Below are positions 20,258 to 28,857 of a DNA stretch of 64,000 bases, in pieces; position 1 is the stretch's first letter, and each line of letters starts with the position of its first letter. This stretch comes from Methanothermobacter tenebrarum (GTDB lineage: Archaea > Methanobacteriota > Methanobacteria > Methanobacteriales > DSM-23052). The stretch is from positions 1,360,501 to 1,424,500 of the forward strand of contig NZ_AP025698.1 of assembly GCF_023167465.1 (NCBI RefSeq), written 5' to 3'. The translations under genes and the position numbers were made by a program. The notes beneath the pieces were generated by a model. The model searched no databases. It worked only from the letters and a program-made list of their open reading frames with translations, and was not told the origin of the DNA.

Positions 20258-20640
20258 CGGGACAACTCCTACGCCTAAATGAAGTAAAGGATGATTTGAA
20301 TGTTATTGCAGAAAAGGTTAGAAATCGGAAGAATCATACACACCAAAACTTTCCAAGGGGGTCTCCATTACCTCATCACCAAAGCAAAAGTGAATGCTTG
20401 GGGGGCTGCTTCTTACATCTAAACTATACTATCGAGAAATTTTACAGGACTGGTGAGGCTGTAAAGATTTGTTGGAAGCTTGAACGTTAGACTGAGAGTC
20501 CTGAAGATGTGGGGAGTCTCCGTTCCCCCCCGAAAGCCTCTCGATGATTTCAATGGTCTCAATTGTTTCAGAAGTATAAGTTAGAAGGGTCCTGCCTTAC
20601 ATTACAGAAAAGAAAGAACTTGTCGAAGACCTCAATGGTC
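20258..20640. other. Non-coding or decayed stretch
   Basis: I see no credible gene. A 96-residue frame (20200-20490, plus strand) has no family resemblance and no ribosome-binding site. The decamer TCAATGGTCT occurs twice (about 20550 and 20631). Base composition is mixed and the stretch lies between remnants of insertion elements. Confidence 0.4.
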
Positions 20641-20810
20641 TTTCTTATGCACCGGAGTTAATTCTACCGGTGGGGAAGCCCCCCGATGAAAGCCAGAAAA
20701 GACTCATACACCACAATTTTGATAACAGCAATGCTATGGTTATAAAATCTTCACCTCCTGTCCCGGAAGGCTCGGGGAAAGCTGACAGATAATCTGAGAG
20801 GATAAAACCA

Positions 20811-20910
20811 TCCCCACCGGGGCTGGGAACACATCCCAAGCCTGACGCTACAGAGTATACACTTCAAGGCTTCACTATTAAGCAGAAAAACCCAGCGAGG
20901 GGGTGTTCAC
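20811..20910 (+). mobile_element. Remnant of an IS200/IS605-TnpB right end, copy B
   Basis: GGGCTGGGAACACATCCCAAG reads GLGTHPKPDATE in frame, resembling the GRGTPEF-type end of TnpB. It is followed by AAGCAGAAAAACCC, a CCC-AGCGA-GGG hairpin (20891-20901) and a GTGTTCAC tail (20903-20910). The tail matches the one in copy C on the other strand. The element body is missing. Its last bases include the stop codon of the convergent MNT gene. Confidence 0.55.
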
Positions 20911-21221
20911 TTGAGTCTTATGCCCTCTTTTATAGCCTCTTGCACTATCCCTATTTCCTTTTTTTTAATTTCGAACTCTTCCGGCGTATAGGGAAGTACA
21001 TCAATGTTAACCTTTGCATCCCAGTATTCTATGATTTTCTCGATCCTCCTAAGGAAATTCATGTTCCTAAATTTTTCACTGACGATTATAATATCATAGT
21101 CACTATCTTCCAAGTGTTCGCCTCGCGCCCTGCTCCCAAATAATAAAATGAGGTCTGGTTTAAACTTTCTTTTAACCTGGGATAAAAATCCCCTTATATC
21201 TTCAATTCCTTCCGGACCCAT
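20907..21221 (-). CDS. MNT-type nucleotidyltransferase (antitoxin of a HEPN-MNT pair)
   Basis: A 104-residue minimal nucleotidyltransferase. The signature GSRARGE with SDYD (LLFGSRARGEHLEDSDYDIIIV) gives the two metal-binding Asp residues; a third acidic residue is in VNIDVLPY. Proteins of this type (MntA) neutralise HEPN toxins, in studied cases by AMP transfer. It begins inside the end of the HEPN gene (28-base overlap) with its own AAGGTGGTG ribosome-binding site, so toxin and antitoxin are coupled. The stop codon lies within the tail of an insertion-element remnant. Confidence 0.88.
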   Translation of the reverse strand: MGPEGIEDIRGFLSQVKRKFKPDLILLFGSRARGEHLEDSDYDIIIVSEKFRNMNFLRRIEKIIEYWDAKVNIDVLPYTPEEFEIKKKEIGIVQEAIKEGIRLK

Positions 21222-21601
21222 TCCACCACCTTACTTGCGATCTCTAATTTCTCCTCTGCTATTTCCCTGTCATAGAGTTCATATGGAAGTCCCTGGGCAG
21301 CATCCGGATAACGTGTGATGATAAAATCTGGATTTAGCTTTCTGAGGCCGCTCATAAACTCCTCTGGCATGTTAAGTTCATTTGCCAAGAAAATCAGGGA
21401 ATGCGTGGAACCCGGGGATTTCCTCTTTTTGTGGATATAGAGCGCCTTTAATGCCTTTTCAGCAGCCTGCTGTGACAAAAACGCCGTTATATAATATTCC
21501 TCGATTTTAAGATTTTTAGCAGCGCCTTCAAGGTCCTTTTCTGCCTGTTTCCACCAATTATAAACTTCTCTCCTCATACTAATAAAATCTTTGACCAACA
21601 C
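21194..21601 (-). CDS. HEPN domain protein (toxin of a HEPN-MNT pair)
   Basis: A 135-residue all-helical HEPN protein. It shows the typical start (YNWWKQAEKDLEGAAKNLKIEEYYITAF), SQQAAEKALKALYI, and an R-x6-H motif (RKSPGSTH) characteristic of HEPN ribonucleases. RYPDAAQGLPYELYD lies further on. Translation probably begins at the GTG at 21601, with AAGGA 8 bases upstream; an ATG at 21577 is the alternative. Such proteins are RNases restrained by the partner MNT. The pair sits between two TnpB-end remnants, which points to acquisition as an accessory module. Confidence 0.87.
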   Translation of the reverse strand: MLVKDFISMRREVYNWWKQAEKDLEGAAKNLKIEEYYITAFLSQQAAEKALKALYIHKKRKSPGSTHSLIFLANELNMPEEFMSGLRKLNPDFIITRYPDAAQGLPYELYDREIAEEKLEIASKVVEWVRKELKI

Positions 21602-21875
21602 AATATTAATCCTTTTTCACCTAGCCTACTCCTCCCCCAAAAAATTCAAGAAATAATAGGGAAATTCAATGTCTAAATTCATCTTCCTTGAATGGCCAGA
21701 AAAGCGAATGCATGAGGGTCAATAATGTGTTCAAGAACTAAACTCCAAAAAAATAGTATGTAGGACACCATCCCAGTATAAAACGGCCAATACTATGTGA
21801 ACTACTTCATTTGGGGGTGTTTCCAAAATCCAAGAACCAAGCCTTTTTATGCCTTCAGCTGTTGGTCTGGAATTT

Positions 21876-21889
21876 CCCCCATCAGGGGG
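21876..21889. repeat. CCCCC/GGGGG hairpin next to the TnpB-end remnant
   Basis: A five-pair GC stem followed by GATGAAAG. In reverse complement it reads CTTTCATCCCCC, the same context as the hairpin at 22163. It is probably another insertion-element end. Confidence 0.45.
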
Positions 21890-21891
21890 AT

Positions 21892-22033
21892 GAAAGTCCA
21901 CAAGGGGTGAACTACCCCTCCCTGATGGGATGGGCTTCCTGCTTCAACGACAAGACTTGCCCAGCTAAAGCAGGGGATGCTGAGTAGGGATCTTGCCTCC
22001 AACAGGTGCGAATTCGGGTTGTCCCAACCCTAC
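21892..22033 (-). mobile_element. Remnant of an IS200/IS605-TnpB right end, copy C
   Basis: On the minus strand, 22033-21965 reads VGLGQPEFAPVGG... then a stop, very like the GRGTPEFTPVE end of archaeal TnpB. A shifted frame at 21951-21931 reads VVEAGSP, the usual last residues. The DNA GTTGAAGCAGGAAGCCC and then a CCATCAGGGA hairpin with a GTAGTTCACC tail (to about 21906) follow, as at the right end of these elements, where omegaRNA is encoded. The catalytic part of TnpB and any TnpA are gone. Confidence 0.72.
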
Positions 22034-22427
22034 CCATCCAGTCATCACCCACAATTTTAGAGGATGCCAAGGCTATGGATGAGATACCGCATCCCAACCT
22101 CCTACCAGGAGGTAAACACAACAAAACATAACAGAAGAACAAAGTGTATAAAATTTTCGGCTTTCATCCCCCATGGGGGTTCCCGCCGAGAAAGTTAAAC
22201 ACCCCCTGATGGGGGGCTTCTAGCCCGTTAGATAAATTAGAACAAAGGATACCATGAACTATCAGTGTTCCTTATAATTCTGGTATTTTGCAATTATAAT
22301 TGCTTTTGCAAGGATCAGAAGTTGAAGGAACCAGATATTTGGAGAGGATTGAATCAAAGGATTCTAAATCAAATATAACCTCTTAGACAGAAACTTTTAT
22401 ATACTACACTTTAAAGAGGTTCTGTAC
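22034..22427. other. Decayed insertion-element sequence with two GC hairpins, then AT-rich promoter region
   Basis: No gene is seen. Hairpins CCCCC-AT-GGGGG (22168-22179) and CCCCC-TGAT-GGGGG (22202-22215) are linked by TTCCCGCCGAGAAAGTTAAAC. The same linker-plus-hairpin unit recurs at 53278. From 22250 the sequence is AT-rich and leads to the promoter TTTATATACT at about 22395-22404. Confidence 0.5.
22395..22404 (+). promoter_or_regulatory. TATA box of the riboswitch-antiporter transcript
   Basis: CTTTTATATACTAC is a standard archaeal TATA box. It places transcription start at about 22421-22428, just before the fluoride aptamer. Confidence 0.6.
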
Positions 22428-22482
22428 AAGGGGTGATGGAGTCCACCTTTAACTGCTTTTTTATGCTGATGACTCCTGCAAG
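22428..22482 (+). promoter_or_regulatory. Fluoride riboswitch (crcB motif)
   Basis: The sequence GGTGATGGAGTCCACC...AACTGC...GCTGATGACTCC follows the crcB-motif consensus nearly base for base. GGTG (22432-22435) pairs with CACC (22444-22447). GGAGTC (22438-22443) can pair with GACTCC (22471-22476). TGC and GCTGATGA flank a short variable hairpin. The universally conserved GATGG and TGATGA elements are intact. It lies 9 bases before the GGGAGGGA ribosome-binding site (22491-22498) of an NhaP-type antiporter gene, one of the known fluoride-resistance targets. In archaea control is probably through access to that ribosome-binding site, but no expression platform is obvious. Confidence 0.88.
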
Positions 22483-22502
22483 ATAAGTGTGGGAGGGATA
22501 TT

Positions 22503-23790
22503 GTGGAGTATGTTGCATTTAGCATAGCCATTATTATATTACTGGGACTTCTCTTCAACAAGGTATTCAACAAGATAAAACTTCCGGGTATCCTAGGGAT
22601 ACTGATACTAGGTATCATAATAGGACCCCATGGACTTTGATATCAAAGAGTATAATGGATATTTCACCCGATCTAAGGATTATAGCACTTATAATAATCC
22701 TTATTAGGGCGGGCTTCGGTATAAACATTGAAAGCCTCAGGAAGGTTGGGATGACAGCAGTTATGAGCTGCATACCTGACCTTATCGAGGGCTTTGCAGT
22801 GATGCTGGCAGCACACTACCTGCTTGGATTATCCCTCATTGAAGCTGGAATCCTGGGCTTTGTTATAGCAGCAGTTTCACCCGCAATTATAGTCCCCCAG
22901 ATGCTTTCATTCATTGAAAGGAGAATGGGAACAGCCAAAGGGATACCCACCATATACTTACAGGGGCTTCAGTGGATGATGTAGTCTCAATAACACTCTT
23001 CTCTGTTTTCCTTGGGATATACCAGGGCCAGCAAGTCAACTTCATCGTGGAGATCATTGGAGTGCCTTTATCCATACTGCTGGGCATAATTGCTGGTCTG
23101 GGTCTTGGTCTTGCACTGGTCCAACTTTTCAAGAAGTTCAAGATAGGGAACACTGAAAAGACCCTCATAGTCCTCGGAGCAGCCATACTGCTTAAAAATG
23201 CTGGGGATATTGTAAGTTCACATGTTCCCGTGGCCGCACTTGTAGGTGTAATGGTCATAGGGCTTGTTATCCTTCAAAGGATGCCCGATACTAGCCTGCA
23301 GTTAACTAAAAAGTTCAACAAGGTATGGATCTTCGCTGAGATACTCCTCTTTGTCCTTGTTGGTGCTCAAGTCAATGTTGGGCTCATATTCCATGTTGGA
23401 TTTGCTGGACTTGCAGTGATAATCCTTGGACTTACAGCAAGGAGCATGGGGGTGCTCCTCTCACTCCTAGGTTCAGACCTGAACCTGAAGGAGAAGATAT
23501 TCTGCGTGGCAGCATATATACCCAAGGCAACTGTACAAGCAGCTGTAGGTGCAATACCCCTCGCAGCAAGAGTTGCGGCAGGCGAAACCATACTGGCCAT
23601 GGCTGTACTTGCAATACTATTCACAGCACCCCTAGGGTCCATGGCAGTTAAGTTCACCGGAGAGAAATTCCTGAGCGTCGATGAGGACTACCAGAGGCCA
23701 CGATTTCCACATCTACCTAGTATGGGGAGGTCAAGATTATCTTTTTTACAATCTCTTGACCTTCCATTCCAAGTTCCCTTGCACTTATAA
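22503..23790 (+). pseudogene. NhaP-type cation/proton antiporter, broken by two frameshifts
   Basis: Three overlapping frames make up one cation:proton antiporter. The first starts at the GTG 22503 (VEYVAFSIAIIILLGLLFNK..., GIIIGPHGL) and stops at 22638. The second (22637-22984) continues ISKSIMDISPDLRIIALIIILIRAG up to GIPTIYL. The third (from about 22960 to 23790) carries GASVDDVVSITLFSVFLG, VGVMVIG, FVLVGAQVN and GLTARSMGVLLSLL. Both shifts are -1 (one base missing) at about 22636 and 22960. The C-terminal tail past about 23720 looks unrelated and contains a hairpin. The gene follows a fluoride riboswitch, so the intact form probably helped cells cope with fluoride or its ion consequences. 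Confidence 0.85.
23729..23761 (+). terminator. Hairpin near the end of the antiporter pseudogene
   Basis: GGTCAAGA (23729-23736) pairs perfectly with TCTTGACC (23754-23761), enclosing a T6 run. It could be the original terminator of the antiporter transcript, now inside the run-on frame. Confidence 0.45.
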
Positions 23791-23930
23791 ATTATTTGCC
23801 AGTTCAATACTGGAGTTCCCCTCCTCTATTATTGTGATTTTGCACTGGAAAATGCACCCTAACACAATGTAGAGATTGATTGGGCAAATCTCGACTTGTT
23901 GTATATTCTATTGGGGGCCCCCTATAACTG

Positions 23931-26900
23931 TTAAAGGAATAGGTCCAGTGAACTTTGTTTAGATTTGTCACTTTCAAATAGTGAGTTCACACCAAACTCT
24001 AGTATGTTGATTCTCTGCATGAGGTAAGGGTCAATAGGATATTTCCCAGCCAGCTCCTTTGATATTTCCAAGTATTTTATGACCGAACCCTTTGATACCG
24101 TCAGTACAAGGTTCCCACCACATTCACATTTTCCTGTGAGTGGTATTCGCCTGTATTTCCTGTTACATCTTGTACATCGCACCTTCTGTTTAGTGAATGC
24201 CCGGATGTTCCCCATCATATCAGGTAGGAAATGTGAAAGTAGAACTCCCTCCACTACTCTTCGCTGATCCACAGCCCGTATTTTTTCTGCAAGTTCGATC
24301 TGTGAATTAACCTTTTCTTTCATTGTGGGTAACATCTTATATAGGCAGGTTTTAGGTCCTGAATTGATATTTGAAGTGTCATGGGAAAACATTAGTCCTT
24401 TGTATTGTCTTGGCGTGCCGAGACGTTTTTTAACATTATCAATTAGGCTGGTGACCTTTGATGGTTTGGCATATTCTAATGTTTTCTCATAGAATGTGAG
24501 GGGTAATGAGTCCATTGTGTCGATGTTATGTGATTCGTCGTCGATTTCTTCCGGGTCTATCCTTGATGATAGGACGAGTGGCGCGTCCATGCTCCCCCCT
24601 CTACTACTCGGGAGGTATGTTTTAGAAAAATTGAGCAGAGCATCTAATAATAATATTATGGCATCCTCGTCACTGTCACAATTCCTCCTCTTGGCTGAGT
24701 GGAAGTATGGGTGCGCATAACATGCTGATGCTTCAGTAAAGCCTATTATCCTCCCCAAGACCCCCGCGGAAGTGTGGGGTGCCAATCCGATTATCAGGTG
24801 GCCGATTAGATCCTCCCGTCCCCGCAGATTATAGAACCTTCCAAGGCCATAGAAGTTTTCCAGGAGATCGTCGACGAATGATGCAACCTTCATGAGGTAA
24901 TCTGCACACTCTTTAGATATTACCACATCCTGGACCTTCAATTCTACTATTTGATCCTCATCTTCTAGGGGCCTGCCCTGAAAGTCTGTCTTGTACCCCA
25001 ATTCTTTTAATTTTTCTATGGTTATGCCGATCTCTGAGGGTTTAAAGTGTGTGAGTGGAAGGTCCGTGGAATCGTGTCTTATAGTAGCATCCTTAAAGGT
25101 GAAAACCTCGTTTTTGGCCCTGAGAACGCCCTTTTCTAATGGTTCTGGGAACTTGTCACGGGATATCATCCCCTCAACTCCTTTTATTTCTTCGAGTTTG
25201 CGGACTCCCACGTTCTCGGTGGCGTTCTTTAAAAGTTGCACGAGGTTTATGGATCTTTTGCTTGGTTTGCCCATCTCTGTTTTTTCACCGCATTGTGGAC
25301 ACTTTGATTGCATGAAGCTTATTTTGCACCTAGGACACTTCGCACGGCCTATCTCTACTCTAATGTTTCCCTTTTTAGTGGCTTCGATGATGTTTCGTCG
25401 GCTACCACCATGTTTACCTATTGGGAATAGCACGTGGGGTGCTGGGCGCATTTTCCTCTCTTTACTTTTCTCGGGTCTCCCAACCCTCGCCCCAATATAA
25501 GTGGGGGCCTTTTTCATGATCTTAACAGGGGACACCCTATTTATTGCTTTGATTGGATCCTCTTCTTTTTCTAGGGGTTTTTTGAGGGTGTTTAGGAGTG
25601 CGTATGCGTCATCAGCTCCTATTATAACCTTGTCTTTTCTGAGTTTATGGGGAACTCCTAGTATCTCTAGTATCCTCTTTGGGGGTGCTAGTGGCAATTT
25701 TAGTTTACCATTTTCCTTTTTTCCGTGTTGTAGCCACTCGTAGAGGTTGTTTAAGTCTTCTGTTGTGACATCATGGTAGAAGTAGGTGTAGCGTGGATGT
25801 AATGGCACATCATATTCTATGGAGATTTTAAATGCTTCCTTTGCACCTGGTCTTATCCTATTCCACTGGCCCTTAAACTTTTTAAGGTTTAAGGGGTCTT
25901 CTTTGGTATTATATGCCCTTGAGTTGAGGATTGATTGCGCCCACCATTCCTCGCACCATGCCGCGGGCATTAGTACGTGATTGTTCCTTAAAAATTCTCC
26001 GAAGGCCACTAGCATGTCACCTAAGAATAGTATCTCCTCTACTTCTGGTTTGATTTTATTGGCTTCTTCAATTGTTTCAATTTTGATTACGTCCCCGTTT
26101 TTGAGTTTGACTATTGGTCCTTCGATTGTATCCACTGGCACGACGCAGTTGCCCTTTCCTGGTCTTTCAATTTTCATCTGCGTCCCAACTGCTAGGAATT
26201 CTAAAAGTTCCATTGTGGCGGGGTTTATTCCCATGGCCGCTAATCCCGTGTTCCTCGAACGCCCGTATCTCAGCCTGAAGGCCCCTTTTTCTGATGGGCA
26301 TCCTAGGACCGGTCTTCCCCCTATTATATCCTCTATGTATTTGCTGTCAGCTTTTATGGTGATTTCATCTTTTTTATCAGATTTTAGGGTTTTTGAGAAT
26401 TTTTCCAGCCAATTCCATCCTCCAAGTTTCAGTTGTTTGGCATATTTAAGCACCTTTGGGGCTTTTTGGATAACACCCTCTACCATTGCCAGTAGGGCTC
26501 CTCCACGGATGTGGTTGGTCTCTACACGTTTAAGGTCCCTATGTGAAACCTCTATTTTATCTGTTGGCTCCCCGGTGACCTCCACAGGGATATTCTCAGC
26601 GGCTAATCTCACCTCCTCTGGGGTTGGGGAATATTGCAGGTTAGTCACCTCTGACTCATATAATTCCACTTCCTCCACATAACGTTCTATCTCCCTGTCA
26701 GTGGGCTTGTAACGGTCCAATCCTATCTTCATCCTTATATAATCTGCTATTAGAACTGCTAATGCCGATGCCGTCCCCCCAGCACTCCTTATAGGCCCCG
26801 CAAAGTATACTGCCAGGTAATTTGATTCATCAAAATTGTTTTTGATAGTTACCTTAGCGATTCCTTCTAGGGGTGCTGCCACAACACCCTCCGTCAATAT

Positions 26901-27224
26901 TGCAAGGGCTGTTCTCAGGGCCTGATCCGCGAGTTCCTGTCTCCTAGACCATAACCTGTCCTCGTCTGTTTCGTTTATCCGCTGGGATGCTATCTCAGCA
27001 GCTATCTTAAACGCTATCTCCTCTCTACTATACTCCCTCTCCAATGATTTTATCCTCTGGGCAACACCCTCAGGTCCTACTAGTCCCTCAACCCTCTCTG
27101 CAAGATCCTTCGCAAGGGGTATTTCAGGTTCTGTGGAAGCATCTAAACCCCTAGCCCTGGCCTTCCAGGCTATCTCATAAAGCCTATTTGTCTCCTTCTC
27201 CAATTCCTTAAAATACTCCATCAT
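23931..27224 (-). CDS. polC: DNA polymerase D large subunit DP2
   Basis: The catalytic subunit of the archaeal replicative polymerase D, about 1,097 residues. N-terminal motifs include FAGPIRSAGGTASALAVLIADYIR. Zinc-binding pairs are CPRC/CPQC (CPRCKISFMQSKCPQC) and, near the C-terminus, CTRC...CEC. The catalytic loop of the double-psi barrel core reads RRNCDSDEDA, where the usual archaeal sequence is NCDGDED; the two catalytic Asp residues are kept. The frame is open to 27257. I start at the ATG 27224 because AGGG precedes it by 8 bases and homology begins at MEYFKELE. It diverges from the Sec61 beta gene; the small subunit DP1 is not in the window. Confidence 0.95.
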   Translation of the reverse strand: MMEYFKELEKETNRLYEIAWKARARGLDASTEPEIPLAKDLAERVEGLVGPEGVAQRIKSLEREYSREEIAFKIAAEIASQRINETDEDRLWSRRQELADQALRTALAILTEGVVAAPLEGIAKVTIKNNFDESNYLAVYFAGPIRSAGGTASALAVLIADYIRMKIGLDRYKPTDREIERYVEEVELYESEVTNLQYSPTPEEVRLAAENIPVEVTGEPTDKIEVSHRDLKRVETNHIRGGALLAMVEGVIQKAPKVLKYAKQLKLGGWNWLEKFSKTLKSDKKDEITIKADSKYIEDIIGGRPVLGCPSEKGAFRLRYGRSRNTGLAAMGINPATMELLEFLAVGTQMKIERPGKGNCVVPVDTIEGPIVKLKNGDVIKIETIEEANKIKPEVEEILFLGDMLVAFGEFLRNNHVLMPAAWCEEWWAQSILNSRAYNTKEDPLNLKKFKGQWNRIRPGAKEAFKISIEYDVPLHPRYTYFYHDVTTEDLNNLYEWLQHGKKENGKLKLPLAPPKRILEILGVPHKLRKDKVIIGADDAYALLNTLKKPLEKEEDPIKAINRVSPVKIMKKAPTYIGARVGRPEKSKERKMRPAPHVLFPIGKHGGSRRNIIEATKKGNIRVEIGRAKCPRCKISFMQSKCPQCGEKTEMGKPSKRSINLVQLLKNATENVGVRKLEEIKGVEGMISRDKFPEPLEKGVLRAKNEVFTFKDATIRHDSTDLPLTHFKPSEIGITIEKLKELGYKTDFQGRPLEDEDQIVELKVQDVVISKECADYLMKVASFVDDLLENFYGLGRFYNLRGREDLIGHLIIGLAPHTSAGVLGRIIGFTEASACYAHPYFHSAKRRNCDSDEDAIILLLDALLNFSKTYLPSSRGGSMDAPLVLSSRIDPEEIDDESHNIDTMDSLPLTFYEKTLEYAKPSKVTSLIDNVKKRLGTPRQYKGLMFSHDTSNINSGPKTCLYKMLPTMKEKVNSQIELAEKIRAVDQRRVVEGVLLSHFLPDMMGNIRAFTKQKVRCTRCNRKYRRIPLTGKCECGGNLVLTVSKGSVIKYLEISKELAGKYPIDPYLMQRINILEFGVNSLFESDKSKQSSLDLFL

Positions 27225-27319
27225 AATCATAACCCTAAAAAGGATGATTTCCAACAATAATATATTATATCCCTAATGAATATAATCTCTATAAAAGCTT
27301 ATCCGGGGTGATCAGAAAA

Positions 27320-27478
27320 ATGGCTAAAAAGGATAAAAAAACGCTCCCACCAAGTGGTGCCGGCCTTGTAAGATACTTCGAGGAAGAGACAAAGGGTCCT
27401 AAGCTCACACCAGAACAAGTAGTTGCAATGAGTATAATATTAGCCGTATTCTGCCTATTACTCAGGTTCTCAGGTTAA
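27320..27478 (+). CDS. secG: Preprotein translocase subunit Sec61 beta (SecG)
   Basis: A 52-residue protein beginning MAKKDKKTLPPSGAGLVRYF, with EEETKGPKLTPEQVV and one membrane helix (MSIILAVFCLLL). This is the standard archaeal Sec61 beta layout: a cytosolic basic head with GAGL and a single C-terminal tail anchor. It is the small accessory subunit of the SecYE translocon. GGGGTGAT precedes the ATG. It lies 17 bases before purB and is probably cotranscribed. Confidence 0.93.
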   Translation: MAKKDKKTLPPSGAGLVRYFEEETKGPKLTPEQVVAMSIILAVFCLLLRFSG

Positions 27479-27495
27479 AAACCCTCGGTGATCTA

Positions 27496-28845
27496 ATGGC
27501 GATCCACCCCATCGAATTCAGATACGGCACTCCAGAAATGAAAAAAATATGGGATGCTGAAAACAAACTACAAAAAATGCTAGATGTGGAGGCGGCCATA
27601 GCCGAAGCAGAAGCCAGCCTAGGGATCATACCAGAACACGCCGCAGAAGAAATAAAAAGAAAAGCCAACACAAAATATGTGAAACTTGAAAGAGTGAACC
27701 AAATCGAAAAAGAGACGAAGCACGACATCGCAGCCATGATAAAAGCACTGGCAGAACAATGCGAAGGCGACGCAGGAGAATACATACACTTCGGGGCCAC
27801 ATCAAATGATATAATAGACACAACAAACTCACTACTCTTTAAAGAATCCATAAAAATCCTAAAAGAAAAACTCATCAGACTAATAAAACTCCTTCTAAAA
27901 TTAGCAGACGAAAACAAAAAAAGGGTTTGCATTGGCCGAACCCACGGCCAACATGCACTACCCACAACCTACGGTATGAAATTCGCACTCTGGGCCGATG
28001 AAATGCACAGAAACCTTGAAAGGTTAAAATCGGCCGAGAAAAGATTATGTGTAAGTATGGTGACCGGTGCAGTGGGCACCACAGCAGCCCTAGGTGAAGA
28101 CGGCCTAAAAGTGCACCTGAAAGTCTCCAAGGTACTCGACTTAAAACCAGTTCTAATATCGAATCAAGTCATCCAAAGGGACAACCATGCTGAATTCATC
28201 ATGGTATTAGCTAACATCGCCACAAGCCTTGACAAGATAGCCTTAGAGGTTCGTAATCTTCAGAGGACGGAGATCATGGAAGTAGGTGAGAAATTCGACC
28301 CCAAAAGACAAGTCGGCAGCAGTACAATGCCACATAAAATGAACCCGATAACCGCAGAGCGCATCTGTGGCCTAGCCAGGATTATACGCTCACATGTGAT
28401 AACCGCACTAGAGAATAACCTGCTCTGGCATGAAAGAGACCTCACAAACTCGTCTCCAGAGCGTATAATATTCCCAGAATCATGTATACTAACAGACTAC
28501 CTCCTACACCTAACCACAAACCTAATAGAGAATCTCGTGTTCTTCGATGAGAATATAGAAAAAAACCTCAAACTTACAAATGGTCTTATAATGGCAGAAA
28601 GATTAATGGCAGAATTGGCCAAGAGGGGTATGGGAAGGCAAACAGCATACCAGATCGTGAGAGAATGTGCAATAAAAGCCAACAAAGAAAGAACACCCCT
28701 CATAAAAGTCGCAGGAGAAAAAAGGGAAATAATGGAATATCTAAGCTTCGAGGAACTTGAAGATATCATGGATCCCCACACATACCTAGGATCCGCCATC
28801 AAGATAGTTGAAAACGTCCTCAAAAAATCAAAAGAATGGTTCTAG
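27496..28845 (+). CDS. purB: Adenylosuccinate lyase PurB
   Basis: 449 residues of the fumarase/aspartase superfamily. It splits adenylosuccinate to AMP and SAICAR to AICAR, both with release of fumarate. Visible are the active-site segments KHDIAAMIKAL and HFGATSNDIIDT, RTHGQHALPTTYG with a catalytic His, and the superfamily signature GSSTMPHKMNP. The length is typical. It is encoded directly after Sec61 beta and converges with copA. Confidence 0.96.
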   Translation: MAIHPIEFRYGTPEMKKIWDAENKLQKMLDVEAAIAEAEASLGIIPEHAAEEIKRKANTKYVKLERVNQIEKETKHDIAAMIKALAEQCEGDAGEYIHFGATSNDIIDTTNSLLFKESIKILKEKLIRLIKLLLKLADENKKRVCIGRTHGQHALPTTYGMKFALWADEMHRNLERLKSAEKRLCVSMVTGAVGTTAALGEDGLKVHLKVSKVLDLKPVLISNQVIQRDNHAEFIMVLANIATSLDKIALEVRNLQRTEIMEVGEKFDPKRQVGSSTMPHKMNPITAERICGLARIIRSHVITALENNLLWHERDLTNSSPERIIFPESCILTDYLLHLTTNLIENLVFFDENIEKNLKLTNGLIMAERLMAELAKRGMGRQTAYQIVRECAIKANKERTPLIKVAGEKREIMEYLSFEELEDIMDPHTYLGSAIKIVENVLKKSKEWF

Positions 28846-28857
28846 AATCCCCAACCT

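Noticed and set aside
20200..20490. A 96-residue protein-coding gene
   Set aside because: No recognisable domain, no ribosome-binding site, odd composition, and a repeat-derived N-terminus.
21912..22142. A 76-residue minus-strand gene
   Set aside because: It is an out-of-frame reading through TnpB right-end remnant C.
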